A stretch of 64,000 nt of DNA from Branchipolynoe longqiensis (lineage: Eukaryota; Annelida; Polychaeta; Phyllodocida; Polynoidae), in NCBI GenBank assembly GCA_030323885.1, contig CM059193.1, positions 52,728,749-52,792,748 of the forward strand, read 5' to 3'. Under the pieces are notes generated by a model that did no database searches, had not been told where the DNA came from, and was given only the letters and a program-made list of their open reading frames with translations. A program made the translations under genes and the position numbers. Position 1 is the first letter of the stretch, and every line of letters begins with the position of its first letter. Shown piece by piece: positions 1 through 12,179 of this stretch.

Positions 1-223
1 TTTCCATGTCGCCCTCCTTTCTGGCTGGTGCGTATTTGAACGTATGATACACTGCCTGTGCCTCCACTCCGGCAACTGTTAGCAGTAGAGCTACTTTTCT
101 CGCTCGCTCCGGCACATTTATTGCCACCGCATACCATTCAAATTGTTCCTTAAATCGTTCCCATTTCTCCACCACATTCCCATCTTTCATATGAAGAACT
201 TCAGGTGGCTTTAATGATTCCAT
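1..223 (-). CDS. Ty3/Gypsy gag, N-terminal part, runs off the window
   Basis: Reading from an ATG at 223-221 towards base 1, the frame is open for 74 codons and runs off the window. The residues (start MESLKPPEV, then KWERFKEQFEWY and a segment on loss of Ala/Val-rich hydrophobics) look like the N-terminal capsid region of Ty3/Gypsy gag proteins. Just upstream at about 240-253 (minus) lies TGGTGCCAGGAGTG, a primer-binding-site-like sequence. It abuts a candidate LTR end at 254, where the plus strand begins TGTAAAG. Only the 5' end of the element is visible. It is probably a 5' LTR-gag junction whose LTR is cut short around 330. The family call is by pattern recognition. Confidence 0.6.
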   Translation of the reverse strand, partial: MESLKPPEVLHMKDGNVVEKWERFKEQFEWYAVAINVPERARKVALLLTVAGVEAQAVYHTFKYAPARKEGDME

Positions 224-339
224 TGTCCGCTAATTCCTTTTCACTCCTGGCACCATGTAAAGATCAACCATCACTCTCTGGCATGTGTGTTGTTATGATT
301 TATTTCAGACCAGATGACCTCCAACTGACAGAAGCATGT

Positions 340-800
340 ACTGGTGGCTAACACTAGTTGCGTATCTGGACAGTTATCGTTGGGGATTTTAACTAAGAAG
401 AAATCGACTGGGCCACTGGCATCTTACATTGCCGTGATGACCATTATGCGCAGATTATTTTCGACCACCTAAATGATTGTTTCCTGCACCAATTTATTCA
501 GGAACCAACAAGGTTCGGAGGAAATGAGACCCCAAATCCCTTGGAATGGGTCATTTCCAATAGGATTATCTTATGGATAACATCAGGATAGGTGCCCCGA
601 TCGGAAAGAGTGACCATGCTGTCATATCCTTCAAAATTGATGTTGAAAGAGAAAATGAGACCATCCCACTAAAATACTCATATTATAGAGGGGATTACAT
701 TGCCATGAGTAATGATATCATGTCCCAAGACTTGCTAAATAAATTTAAGGAATGGCGCGCAAGTAAAACACGTGCGTTAACAGTTGGAGTAAATACTTCA
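340..800 (+). pseudogene. CR1/L2-like LINE endonuclease remnant
   Basis: A degraded apurinic-endonuclease-like domain. One frame has VIVGDFN followed at once by a stop, then an EEIDW-type stretch, then LHQFIQEPTR. A second frame (573-812) carries APIGKSDHAVISF, the conserved 'GKSDH' block of CR1/L2/Rex-type LINE endonucleases. The frame change and stop show it is dead. It is probably the upstream half of the same element whose reverse transcriptase resumes at 2942, separated by the insertion at about 830-2940. Confidence 0.6.
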
Positions 801-885
801 AAACACGGGTAACCACTGCTCAAGGAGGAATATTAATATTAGGGGAACACACTACACCAAATTTGGAACTAATCTGGAATGAAAA

Positions 886-1200
886 TCATTGAATATCATT
901 CAGTAAGCCAGTGTTGTTGTTAAGTGAGTGAGTGATAATACCAGTAAATTGAGAGAGTGACTACAGGCTACAGGCAAACATCTCCCACTGCAAAAGACTG
1001 ATACAGGTGACAACATTCTGACCGCTTTGTGCTGTTTTGTGAGTGTCATTGGATATCACACAATAAGCCAGTGTTGTTGTTGGGTGAGTTGATCATAATA
1101 CCAGTAAATTGAGAGTGACTGCAGGCGACAGCCAAACATCTTCCACTGCAAGTGACTGTTACATGTGAGAAAATTCTATGCTGGTGTCTTTACCCTTGCC
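886..1200 (+). repeat. imperfect tandem duplication, about 155 bp unit
   Basis: A unit starting with ATATCATTCAGTAAGCCAG and containing ATAATACCAGTAAATTGAGAG is repeated, with CCACTGCAA.TGACTG-like text near the end of each copy. It lies in the presumed 5' UTR of the LINE derivative. Monomer arrays in 5' UTRs are a known promoter arrangement in some LINEs; that role is only inferred here. Confidence 0.6.
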
Positions 1201-1274
1201 TGCCTTGTGCTGTTTTGGGAGTGTTGTTTGTTGTTGGTGAACGCGCTTGACAACAACAACAACAACAAATTGAG

Positions 1275-1757
1275 ATGTCTCAGAAAACAGCTGGCGACAA
1301 GGCCCGCACTCGTGGGAAAACACTGTCACTGTCACCAGCAACCATGTCTCCACTCAAAACAATGGATGCCCCAAAGGGAGACCATGATGATGATCAAAAC
1401 CGAGCCCTTAGAACAGTATATAGGGGCAAAGTTCTCTCAGTGAATGAGATGCACACTAGATCTAATATCACATACCTGAGCCAAAGGAGAGATGCACATC
1501 TGCTATCCCTTATGTTTATCAGAGCCAAGGATGAAAACTACATAGACCATGCTACCAGAGTTACCAGGCAGGGGGATGCTACACTCCTCAAAGTTCCTAA
1601 GCCACTCACAAATAGACTGACAAGAGCCCCTATCTACAAAGGCAGCAAATTATGGAATGAACTCCCAGTCAGAATTAGACATGCACAAACACAACTAGAA
1701 TTCAAGAACCTGGTAAGAATTCACCAAGCCAGTCAGGCCCTTCTACAGGCCTGGTGA
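1275..1757 (+). CDS. LINE-derived 160-aa ORF (ORF2 C-terminus)
   Basis: An intact ORF starting MSQKTAGDKAR. The first 45 or so residues are charged and Ser/Thr-rich and I do not recognise them. From about residue 70 the protein matches the far C-terminus of non-LTR ORF2 proteins: QRRDAHLLSLMF, then YKGSKLWNELP, then an EFK-type end. No RT or endonuclease is present. The join of an unrelated N-terminus to an ORF2 tail suggests an internal deletion between ORF1 and ORF2, or a new start. A (CAA)n run lies just upstream of the ATG. Whether it is translated is unknown. Confidence 0.5.
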   Translation: MSQKTAGDKARTRGKTLSLSPATMSPLKTMDAPKGDHDDDQNRALRTVYRGKVLSVNEMHTRSNITYLSQRRDAHLLSLMFIRAKDENYIDHATRVTRQGDATLLKVPKPLTNRLTRAPIYKGSKLWNELPVRIRHAQTQLEFKNLVRIHQASQALLQAW

Positions 1758-2941
1758 TGAGGTCGCCATATTTAATTAGCTATCTATTATAAGCACCTAC
1801 GGCCACCCCACCCCCTCCCACCACCCCATGCGCTCCTTTACCTGCTGCCAACAAACCAAGTTATCCACCATACAAATTATTTGCCCAGCAAATTCGGAAA
1901 TGTGTATCAGTCTGGTAGTATTGCTATATACCAGGGGCCCTATGGTACTGGGACGGCTCACTCCTTATCTCTCCCATGTGATGTAAATTTTGCGGTGCCA
2001 CCTTGTGGTGGGTTTGATCGACCCAACTGCTGGTTGGTGTTTCACATGTAAACACATACGGTTATATCATGCATGAGACGGGTAAGCATGAATACACATC
2101 AATATGAAATTGCTATGAACAGGCACACATCATCGTCGTCCTCGTCACCATCATCACACATCTTTCACATTCATATATACATTTGTGCATATAATATAGC
2201 GTCTGTTTAGCCGGGGGAACAGCCAGCGCACCAAGTGGTGGGTTTGATGATTTTGATTACACAGTACAGGCTGAGTGAGCCGTCTTGGTATTATGGGGTC
2301 TTTGTATAAACATAGACACTAATAAAGTCTGTACTAGACTACTAAATGACTGAAATGTACAATCCTCCAAGCATTGTTTATCCCATCATTACTAACAACC
2401 TACTTACGCAAACTACTTCATGTAGTCAAAAAACACACCTGAGGTATTAACCTTTTAAGCATACCCCTATAAGCTAACCACACTCTATCTAACAGAATAA
2501 ACAAACCATTCTACTAACACTCACTCCATCTCAAAATGCTAACTCCAACATGATAGTTTTGCAGTGCACAACATAGTAGGCATACAAACCTATGAAGGGA
2601 AACTATGCACCTAACCACTCCGTAATGTAAAGGTCTAATCAATACACATGTATACATGTATACATGTATCAAGTGTGTAGGAATACAACATATTATAACT
2701 GCTATTTTTGTATGTGAATTGTCAAACTATACCATATGTAAGTCTTTGAATGTTTGATATTGTTATTTCAGCTGATTTAGGCTAGCTGCTGGTGACGATA
2801 TCAGACTACATGTGCATATATTGTAAATAACTGTATTGTCACATGGCTGGAAGACCAGTGCCGCGGCGCTGACAAAAGACTTTACTCAATGAATAAACTA
2901 TATTTACAAAAAAAAATGAAAATGAAAAAAATGAAAAAAAT

Positions 2942-4700
2942 GTGCAAGAGTGCTGGGACCTGTTTCAAAATGTGTTAACAGGTGCTATCAAAAGCCAAAA
3001 ACCACTTAAAAAAATTCACAACCAGGAAACAACCTCCTTGGTACTCCAGGGATATTACCACTGCCAGAAAATTGAAAAAGCATGGAATATCTACTTCAAT
3101 AATACGACATTGGAAAATTGGGAAAAATACACTATCGCTAGGAATGCCGCAAATGACATTGTCAGTGGACACAAAAAGACTTTTGAGGACAAAATTGTCC
3201 AAGACATTAAAAATAGCCCACAAATTTTCTGGAGTTATGTTTCACATAAATAAAAAAAATGGCAATGGCATACCAGCTCTAGCCAATAGTGACGACGAAC
3301 TAATCGTAGACGATGACGGCAAAGCTGAACTACTCAATGACTTCTTCGCCAGAGTATTTACCAATGAAGATACAGATAATATCCCGCCCTCTCCAAATTC
3401 AGGAGTTACAGAATTCATCGGTGACATTTATATAACAGATCATAAAGTAGAAAAATTAATTGAAAAACTAAATGTCTCCAAGGCATCTGGGCCAGATGGG
3501 ATCCATGCAAAAATCATCAAAGAGTGTTCTGAACAAATTGGACCTATTTTGACGTCTCTATACCGTAAAAGCCTATTTGAAAGGTAAATACCCAAACAAT
3601 GGAAAGATGCTGATGTCAAACCCCTGCATAAAAAGGGACCAAAACCCCTGGCATCAAATTCTAGACCCGTCAGTTTAACCTCACTATGCTAGAAAGAATA
3701 ATCTGAGATCGTGTCGCAGAACACTTGGAAAAACTAGGATTGATATCTCTAGACCAACATGGATTCACTGGAGGCAAATCTTGCCTGACACAACTACTAG
3801 AAGTGATGGGAGTTTGGACTGACTGGCTGGATCATGGCCTGGCATGGGACACCATCTATCTGGACTTCTCTAAAGCCTTTGATAGTGTGCCCCATAAAAG
3901 ACTATTAAACAAAATCAAAGCTCTGGGAATATCCCGATCAATTTCTGAATGGATACAGGACTTCCTGTCTGAGAGAAAGCAAAGGGTAGTCGTAGGTAAT
4001 AAAAAATCTTCCTTTAAGAATGTCACCTCAGGAATACCTCATGGAAGTGTGCTAGGACCAATATTATTTATAATATTTATAACTGACCTGCCAGGCAGTG
4101 TCTCATCAAACATAAAAATATTTGTGGATGACATAAAGGTCTTTCGAGCGATAAAAGATGTAAGAGATAAAAATCTCTTGCAAGAGGATATTCTGAAATT
4201 CGCACAATGGTCCGAGAAATGGCAATTGCCCTTCAATGAAAAGAAGTGCACAATTATTCATTACGGGGAAAATAATCCTCATTATGCCTATAGTATGAAG
4301 AATACTGTCCTGCAAGAAGATAGCTATGAAAGGGACTTGGGCGTCTCCTTTCAGAAACACATGAGGACTATCATCTCAAATGCTAACCAGAGCGTAGGAA
4401 TAATTAAAAGAACTTTCCATCACCTCAACAAGAACAATTTTCTCATTCTATTTAAGTCTCTTGTTAGGCCAATTTTTTAATACTGTCCACAAATTTGGAG
4501 CCCAATTTTTCAGAAAGATATTCTTGAGATCGAAAAGGTTCAGAGACATGCAACAAAGTTAGTTGCAGTTATAAAGGACTTACCCTATGAACAACGGCTT
4601 AGGGAATTGACACGTACTACCCTTTTAGTTATAAAGGACTTACCCTATGAACAAAGGCTTAGGGAATTGAAACTTACTACCCTTTCCTACAGAAGGAAAA
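2942..4700 (+). pseudogene. CR1/L2-like LINE reverse transcriptase, decayed
   Basis: RT motifs appear in order but in several frames. SKASGPDGIHAKI (about 3475-3515) is the block before the fingers. LDQHGFTGGKSC and LDFSKAFDSVPHKRLL (3750-3915) form the A box. SGIPHGSVLGPILFIIF (about 4030-4080) is the B box. IFVDDIKVF is the catalytic C box (FVDD). Then come the thumb and the start of the C-terminal 'LVRPIF' segment. Stops near 3585 and 4480 and frame changes make it non-functional. The element is cut at about 4700, where the I-group LINE begins. A 3' fragment of what looks like the same family recurs at 42190-42420. Confidence 0.75.
4567..4686 (+). repeat. 60 bp tandem duplication inside the LINE
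   Basis: Two adjacent copies (4567-4626 and 4627-4686) begin AGTTATAAAGGACTTACC and differ at about five positions. The 60 bp period keeps frame, so it duplicates 20 codons of the ORF2 C-terminal region. Confidence 0.85.
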
Positions 4701-4966
4701 GATTAATTGATTGATTGGTGGTTGCTTTACGCCGTGTCGGCAGCATAGGCCATATTCACTGCGAGAAATTTAGTTTTTTGTTTAAACCATCGCTTTTACA
4801 CGTAAAGGCAGACAATCAATTATGTACCAATAGACACTCATTAAATTAGAAAGCTCACAATCATATATTTCTGGTCATATAGAAAAAGAAAAGTTTTATT
4901 AATAATTGATAGAATTTATTTAGTAAACTGTATGAGGTGGTACAGTCCAGCTGCCCTCAAAAAGGC

Positions 4967-7900
4967 TTAAATGTTTTCTTGTTTTACTTTAGTACAAAGG
5001 TCATGCATACTGTCTGTGGTGTAGAATTGTTGGCGCAGGGCCAAAAAATCAACGCAACTTAGTAAAATGTGTTTGAGTGTCAGTGGGGACTGACACCCAA
5101 TACATTCAGGGGGAGGTTCCCCCTTGAGCAGAAAAGCATGTGTAAGCCACGAGTGGCCAATACGGCAGCGGCTAAGGACCACTTGGTCCCGCCGACCTCT
5201 TGCATGAGTCTGTGGTGGTTTTCCCACAGATGGTTCAATTTCTTTAAGTTTATTAATGTTTTCATCCCACTCATGTTGCCATTTGGATTTTATGTGGGTG
5301 GCTATTAGTGGTTTCAGATCAGAGTGAGGGATCAGACACGGTTCAAGATCACAGTTCAGGGCCTTCTTCGCAGCCCGATCAGCTCGTTCGTTTCCTTGTA
5401 TGCCAGCATGGCCAGCCACCCAGCACAGGTGAATGTCATACCCATCTGTTGCCAGTTGGTTCATTTTATAAATGACCGTTGCTAGAATAGGGTGATTCAT
5501 TTTCAGTCCAGCAACAGCCAGGAGGCAAGAGAACGAATCACTGTATATAACATAGTGTGGTTGGATACCTCGATACACTCCAACGCGAGAAGGAGTGCTC
5601 GGGCTTCCGCAGTGAAAATCGAGCTCTGATCGGGCAAGCGTACGCCAAATTTTTCCTGTCGGCAGACTGCCGCAGCAGCTATTCGGCTTTGGTCTTTCGA
5701 TCTATCAGTGTATGTGCTCTGCAAACTGGCCTTGAATCTCTGCATGCAGTCCTTGGTACTCGAGTGGATGTGTCCCAGACTTCCTCAGTTCCGTGAGTCG
5801 GAGGATAACCAATTGTAAGGTTTTCCGATATACGAGATATGGGATATGGAGAACTCTGCTATAATAAATTCCAACTTGTCTATTAAATGGTAAATGGTAT
5901 GTAAAACTAAAGGCATATAAGGTATATGTGGAGTTGGTGATCCATTACTAATGGAGGTTAGAAATTGTGTATCAATATAGTAGAGAGAGAGGGTCAATTC
6001 TTGACCTGAGAGAGGGTCACTTCTTGACATCTGGGACAGTCTTTGGGAAGTCTCCTCACATACCCCCTCCCCTCCAAGTGTTATTTATGGATCACTGCAC
6101 AGCAGAATCAACAGGGCACTGTAGCCAGATCTAACCATGCCTTGGTTACAAGGATATTAAACCCTCATTGGTGGGTAGAGGGATGCCTGTTAGTGATTGG
6201 AAGACTGGATCATGTGATCACCACCATCTTGTTTCTTGAAACTATAAATACAATAAATCAGGGAGTCTCACTCTCCTACCTTTCACTCTTTATCTACTTT
6301 CCTTCCTTGCCTGTAGTGATTTCTTATTAGCCTATCTACACCACTCAAACCGCCAGCCGTCGACTTTACACAATGGCTTCCTCAACGACCACGGGGGATG
6401 TTCTGGGACTTTGGCATCCTCCAATACATCCAAATCCATGGCCAAGGCCTCCAAATGAGGTTTCATTCGGAGCCTCAGTGGCCGGATGTAATTCGGCTTG
6501 GCTTCATACCTGGATTTGACATGTTGGTCGAATAGCCAATTGTGTGCAGGATTCAATGCATTAGTTTTTATCTTGACTACATATTGTATGGCCAGTTTGA
6601 TTCTCCTGTTGTTAAGTGATGGTTCATTGGCTTCGACGTAGAGGCTCTGAACCGGTGAGGTGCGGAAGGCCCCAAGGGCCAGGCGCAGTCTCCCTGGTGG
6701 TGGATCGTGTCTAGCAGCCCAATATATGATTTCCTTGTGGAACCATATACTATGCTGCCGTAATCCACTCGTGACCGAACCAACGTTCTGTACACGGAGA
6801 GCAGAACATCTCTGTGCGCTCCCCACTCTGAGCTGGAGAGCACCCTCAGAATATCTAGCGCTTTCAGGCATCTTGTTTTCAGGTACTTTATATGTGGCAC
6901 AAAAGACAGTTGTGCGTCGAAAATGAGGCCCAGAAATTTGGTTTTCTCAACGACTTTAATGGGATCCCCATCAAGGGTCAGCTCCGGTTTCGCATGCATT
7001 CTACGCAGCAGGCAGAAGTGCATGCAGACTGTTTTGGTCTTGGAAAATTTGAATCCGTTCAGAACTGACCATTGATGGATCCCATTTATGCTTAGTTGTA
7101 GCTGTCTCTCTATGACATTCATGTTAGGCCGCTGTAATATAAAACAAAGTCGTCCACGAAAAGACTACATGAGACCACCCCCCTTTTTACAGCAGCAGCA
7201 ATACCATTGACCTTGACCCCGAAAAGGGTCACAGCCAGTATGCTGCCTAGAGGTACTCCTAGTTCCTGTGAGTGTAGGCTGGAATAGGTAGTCTTGGCAC
7301 AGACGCAGAAATGCCTGAAGGCTAGAAAGTTCCTGATGAAAATTGGCAGGTGGCCACGAAGGCCAATCGCATGGAGATCCTCCATGATGCCTTGCTGCCA
7401 TGTTGTGCCATAGGCTTTTTCGAGGTAAAAAAAGACAGCCCCAACATGCTCCTTCTTAAGGAAAGCATCTCTTATGAAGGTCTCCATGCGCACCAAATGG
7501 TCGAGGGTGCTGTGGCCTCGTCTGAAGCCACATTGAAGGTTGGGCAGGTGGTGTCCTGACTCCAGTAGCCAGACGAGGTGGTTGTTTACCATGCGCTCCA
7601 TGGTTTTACAGATGCAGCTTGTGAGGGCTATGGGATGATAGTTGTTGGCTTCACACTGGTCTTCACCAGGTTTGGGAATCGGTATTACTGTCGCCTCCCT
7701 CAACTCGCCCATACTGAATGGGGAGTTGTAGTGCTCCTCGCCATCGGAGGAAAAGTCTTTTGCTCTTGGCCTTCCTTGACGGCCAGAATGCCCGGGTGGC
7801 AGTTTGCCAAAGGCGCGAACCAATTCTTCACTTTTTTTGCCGAGTGATGTGAGAATGGTACCGTTGTGTTTCAAGTGCTGGACTACAGAAGAATCACCTC

Positions 7901-8950
7901 CCCTTCGTTTGATTCTCCTGATCATTGTCCACACTTTGCCCAACGGCGTGGGCATGGTGATGCTAGAAACAAATTGTCTCCAACACTGCCTCCGCGCTTC
8001 TTTGATTGTTTTGTGAGCACGCAGAATTCTAAAGAGTGCCAGATTTTCAGCAGTCGGGTCTCCTGTGGAATTTATGCTGAGTTTTCTTTCGTTCCTTAAT
8101 ATCTCTCCTACAGCCGTCATCCAACCATGGAGGCATTAAACACTTGGGAGTTGCCGAGGCCTTCGGAACAGTTTTCTCTGCGATCCATCTCATCATCTCA
8201 GTGAAGGCATCGATGTCACTGATATCTGGAGTGAACTCCTCATGACATAGGGTCTGGAAGGTGGTCCAGTTGGCTTTACGAAGCCGCCAGCTCCTCTCTC
8301 GCTCTATGGGAGATGCCCCCGCCCCCGCAATTAGCAATATTTGGGAAGTGGTGTCTCCCGCAGAGGTCGTCCCAGACCCTTCACAAAAAGTCCAGCGCCA
8401 GTTCTGGTTCTACAATGCTGAGATCAATGGCAGAGTATGTTCCGTAGCCGGGATGCAAATATGTGTATGAACCATCGTTCAATACACACAGAGCATGACC
8501 GGCCATAATGTCGTCAATTCTCTTGCCTTTAGCGTTCCTATTGTCCCCCACCCCATAATGGGTTGTGGCCGTTAAATTCACCCATAAGTAAATATGGGGA
8601 CGGTAACAGGTCCACAAGAGCGTCCAGTTCTTGTAAAGTGAGAACGGAGCTTGGAGGAATGTAAATGGGAGAGAGAGTTAATCTTATGCAGTGTCAGACG
8701 AACAGTTACAGCCTGTAGTGTCGTGTCTAACGCCACTGGCGGACATACCACATCACGTCTGACCAAGATGGAGGAGCCGCCAGCGGCTCGGTCTCCATCT
8801 TGTGCGTGCTTGTTATGAATGGTGTAAACTTTAATACTACAACTCTCAGAAGCTTTTATATAAGTTTTTTGTAGGCAAACAGCAAGTGGATTGAGGTTGC
8901 AACAAAGAAGAGATAACTCTTCGATGTTGCTCCTATAACCTTGGCAGTTC
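4967..8950 (-). pseudogene. I-group LINE ORF2 (endonuclease, RT, RNase H), decayed
   Basis: The domains, in minus-strand order, are spread over several frames. An endonuclease remnant (about 8930-8340) has GVGDNRNAKGKRIDD and the YGTYSAIDLSIVEPEL block. The RT (8120-7119) has IPKPG..ANNYHPIALTS, then LQCGFRRGHSTLDHL, then SLFVDDFVLYY as the catalytic box. The palm/thumb continues at 7122-6380. The RNase H region (about 5745-4967) has AGHAGIQGNERADRAAKKAL, the conserved active-site/handle block. A degenerate Cys-containing C-terminus (CIGCQSPLTLKHILL) follows. Stops, frameshifts and the solo LTR break it. Confidence 0.8.
5814..6370 (+). mobile_element. solo LTR, 4 bp TSD (CAAT), inside the LINE
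   Basis: The unit starts TGTAAGG and ends CTTTACA. It is flanked by CAAT at 5810-5813 and 6371-6374, and the LINE RNase H-upstream coding text resumes on both sides when compared with the related copy at about 54600. An AATAAA signal lies near 6250. It matches the solo LTR at 14804-15309 in its first bases, in its CT-rich downstream stretch (CTTTCACTCTTTATC) and in its end. No internal sequence is present. Confidence 0.85.
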
Positions 8951-9039
8951 TATTGAATAAGAGATGCACCTGTCACTGTCATTTTGGAGCAGTGCCAGGT
9001 GTTCTCCCCCTGGCCTTTGGTTTGAGGGAGAGACTTCGA

Positions 9040-10130
9040 CTAGGGGTTTCCAGTCTCAGGCATCTCAATATCAGCCAGCGCCCGATATCTATTTGACGTT
9101 AAGTTTTTGGAGATCGATGACCCCCTGGACGTTTTGTCCGTAGGGGTCAAAGATCCCTTCGGAACTCGGTTCGACAAATTCTTCTTTTTGGGCATTGCCG
9201 GCGTGGCCAGCGTCTGCACCGCAATACTATTATTACTATTATTACTATTATTACTTTTGGTTGAAACCGGGGTCCGATTCTGGACTGGGATGAAGGCAGT
9301 GGGCTCCCCCTCAGTCAACCACATCAGGTCAGTCTGGCATTCAATTGTCCTGTTGGAGACTTTGGCTGCCACAGCATAGCTCTTGGTGGTTGGCGAGGGA
9401 GTATTCGCCTCAGCCAGCCTTCGAGCTTCTGGGTAGCTTAGCCGCTTCTCAGTCTTGATCTGCTGAATGAGCTTTTCTTTTTTCCAGACAGGACAGTCTT
9501 TAGATATGGCCATATGGTCACCCAGGCAATTGGAACATTTTGCCTGGTTTTAATAACACGTGACATCCACATCCACAATCACACTAAGGTATCCAATTTT
9601 CAAATTCTTGGGCGGAAAAGGCTTGCCAAACGTGAGGATATATGTCCCCGTTTTTATGGACTTGTTATCCCTCTTTATAACTATTCTTCGTATGTTTAAC
9701 ACTCCTTGAGACTTGAGCTCATGTGCTATCTCATCCTCATCAACATCATCAAGATCTCTAGTCCGGATTACTCCTTTGCTAGAGTTGAGAGTTCGATGAG
9801 GAGAGGCCTTGATGCCGACGCCTGCTAGCGTGCTTGCACGTAGCAGATTGTCGGCATGCGCTTTCTTAGCACACTCCACCAGAATATGTCCAGTTCATAG
9901 CTTCTTCATGTCTTTGACTGTGCCAGCGATTCCCATAATGCCCTTGTGAATGGCAAAAGGGGAAAGTTTGGCAACTGATGCCTCGTCATTCAATGATTCC
10001 ATCATAATGAACCGTGGCCAATCGTCAGTGTTCGGACGTGAGTCCGAATCCGAGTCCGATTTCTTTTCCGTGTCTAGTTATCTTTTTTTTATTTGGGGGG
10101 TTTTGTATAGCCATATTGAATTGTTTTTGG
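9040..10130 (-). pseudogene. I-group LINE ORF1 (gag-like)
   Basis: Minus-strand frames hold an N-terminal part with HKGIMGIAGTVKDMKKL followed by a stop (about 9900). Next comes an RRM-like segment with VECAKKAHADNLL and a TGTYILTF strand (9879-9550). After that comes CSNCLGDHM-type Cys-rich sequence, expected to be a CCHC zinc knuckle, and a Lys/Ser-rich C-terminus with a poly-Asn stretch (9513-9040) encoded by ATT/AAT triplets at 9225-9256. ORF1 proteins of I-group elements bind element RNA. Two in-frame stops make this copy inactive. Confidence 0.7.
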
Positions 10131-10209
10131 TTCGTCATCCTCGCTCCCCACTCACCACTGAGCCCTCAAAATTGGGGTGTGTAGCGCTGCAGTAACCGAC
10201 AGATACACA

Positions 10210-12170
10210 CCAGGGATAGGAGGATAATATACTCTAGCATGGAGGCAAAAAAGCATAACCAGTACTATATTGACCCTAGCCACCGCCTTCTAGGAAGTGA
10301 AGAATGACATGGTAATTGTGTAAATATAAATGCAGTTGTGGTTGGTTAGGGGACCCATTTATGGAAGAAATGAGTGGGTTCATTTGAATGGATTCGAGTC
10401 ATTTGATTGAGTCGAGTCATCTGATTGATTCGAGTCATCTGATTGATTCGCATCATTTTTATATTGATTGATATGGATCGGTGGACCGATCGGGTCGATG
10501 ATTGATGGAGTCAATCACTACTGAGAAATAGTTGATTTGATAATCTGATACAGTCGTCTAAACCTGGTTGATTGGATGAATCACTACTGTGAAATATTTG
10601 ATCTGATTATCTTGTGCAAGATCTAACCTGTCATGGTTCCCTGCTTGTGTTGCTATTCTGTCCTGCTTACCCTATTTTTAAAACTAATTTTTTTTTTTTT
10701 TTATATATATCACGAGTTTTAAAGGGGGCCTGGGCACGCAAGAGAATTAGCAGGCACAACCTGGACAATGACAGGATGATAAAAGGCATCTTTTTAAAAA
10801 TAGATGTAATATAAATTATAAGGGGAGTAGAACTAGTATAGATAAGTAGTAAGATAGCCGGTTCAAAGCCACCGTCTACATTGGGACCGTCATTCTAGTA
10901 TAGATTTTTGGGGCTGTTCTTGTGTAAACAAAGAGATAGGAATGGTCCTCAAGGTGGTGGAGAACTGTATAAAGACAGAAAACTTGAAGAAAAACTTTGA
11001 CAGTGGGGAAGCGAGTAGTGGCCAATACAGTGGAGAGTAGACCGGAGTAAAATATAATGTGTGGGCATTCGAACGAGAAGGTACAGGAAGTTACAAAGTC
11101 TGTTGACAACTCATATTTGCACTCGCTCTGGCTTAAACCGAAAAAGATGTAATGTTTTAAGGCTTCCATTTTTCTTGGCCGTTTGCACAAGTAGAAATGG
11201 AAGGGGGACGTTGTAAAAATATACGGATTTTCGGTTCGGAATTATATATTGGCAGAGAACATTATTATTCTTGGGCGACGGAGTGGGGACAATGTTATGT
11301 AAACTAAAAGCAATAATATCCCACTCCCATGATGACATGATATAAGCTGTGTGAAATATATGTTCATATATTATGCCTGAGATTAATGAAGAAATGTTCC
11401 TATATGAGATTCAGTACATGATTGTTGAAATGTTTCTCTATGCATCCATAAAGAGTGCAATTGGAGAAAAGACCATTTTAACAGAGATCTATTGTAACTG
11501 TATGCAGCTACCTGTCCCTACATGACCACTGGGTCGGCACACCAGCCTAATTTGCATATACACACAGGACACCACCTGCAGCTGGGTTGAGTGACAGCCA
11601 CCCCTACTGGGGGGGGGGGGGGGTGCCACCCGCCCAGACTGTGGAGGTGCCTGATTGGCTGGCTGTGGACTGCCCAGTCACCTGCACCCCATTGGCCCTC
11701 TGACCACACTAGCCTCAACCCTGAGATCATTATTCTAGATTCTGCTTCAGACACACTGAAGAGAGATCACTCTACTCCTGGCTCTGGAGTGAGGCACACC
11801 TACTCTAGAGCAGGAACCCCAGACACTCTGTCTGATGCTATCAAAATTCATCTATTCCAATTGAGTGTGTACACAGCCATAGGACTCCTGTCCCATGGGA
11901 TGTAGGCACTGCTTTCTATACAGGCTAAAGTAGTAATGAGATTTTGTGTGGCTAGAAGGTAAGGGGTGTGGATGCTAGGTCACTGGTAGGTGGACAGGAG
12001 TTGGTGTTATTAAAGCACAACTTCTCCACTGTTTATCTGTGTGACTTGTCTTCATTCTTCCTTAGCATTCGTTAATGAGTTGATAGATAAGTGATATGAA
12101 GGGGAGAGTTTTTGTAGTATTATCTGGTGTCCCAAACGTGTCCGGGCATTCAGTAATATTATAACATGTC
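10210..12170. other. no gene recognised; short repeats and a G run
   Basis: 10380-10450 has an 18-20 bp degenerate tandem repeat (GATTGATTCGAGTCATCT). 11610-11623 is a G homopolymer. 10876-11338 has overlapping minus ORFs of 75-104 codons with no domain I recognise. 11630-12050 has LTR-like features (CCATTGGCC, then ATTAAAGC and a CT-rich stretch) but no clear ends. No coding exon is supported. Confidence 0.4.
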
Positions 12171-12179
12171 AGAACAACC

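Larger units (their letters stand above)
830..2940 (+). mobile_element. internally deleted LINE with 160-aa fusion ORF and A-rich tail
   Basis: This block lies between the endonuclease and RT parts of another LINE. It has a repetitive 5' region (tandem copies at about 886-1036 and 1045-1200), one ORF (1275-1757), about 1.1 kb of non-coding sequence and an A-rich 3' end (2905-2940, runs of A broken by TG). That layout (5' UTR, ORF, long 3' UTR, tail) is what a retroposed LINE derivative would show. The insertion sites are approximate: I see only a weak candidate TSD (AATG..GCAAG-like) at the two edges. Confidence 0.5.
4708..10200 (-). mobile_element. I-group non-LTR retrotransposon, nearly full length
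   Basis: The 3' end lies at about 4708 with a short ATTG/CAAT-type tail; two other copies of the family (13903-14310 and 52234-55665) end in the same tail. Reading on the minus strand: ORF1 (about 10130-9040), then ORF2 with endonuclease, RT and RNase H (about 8950-4967), then about 250 bp of 3' UTR. An RNase H domain after the RT places it in the I group (I/Nimb/Outcast-like), as opposed to CR1 or L1. The 5' limit is uncertain because I see no clear TSD. It is inserted in the CR1/L2-like LINE and carries a solo LTR at 5814-6370. Confidence 0.75.

Noticed and set aside
10876..11338. Two minus ORFs (104 and 75 codons) as a small gene
   Set aside because: No domain, no splice support and no start context. 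Possibly an old repeat.
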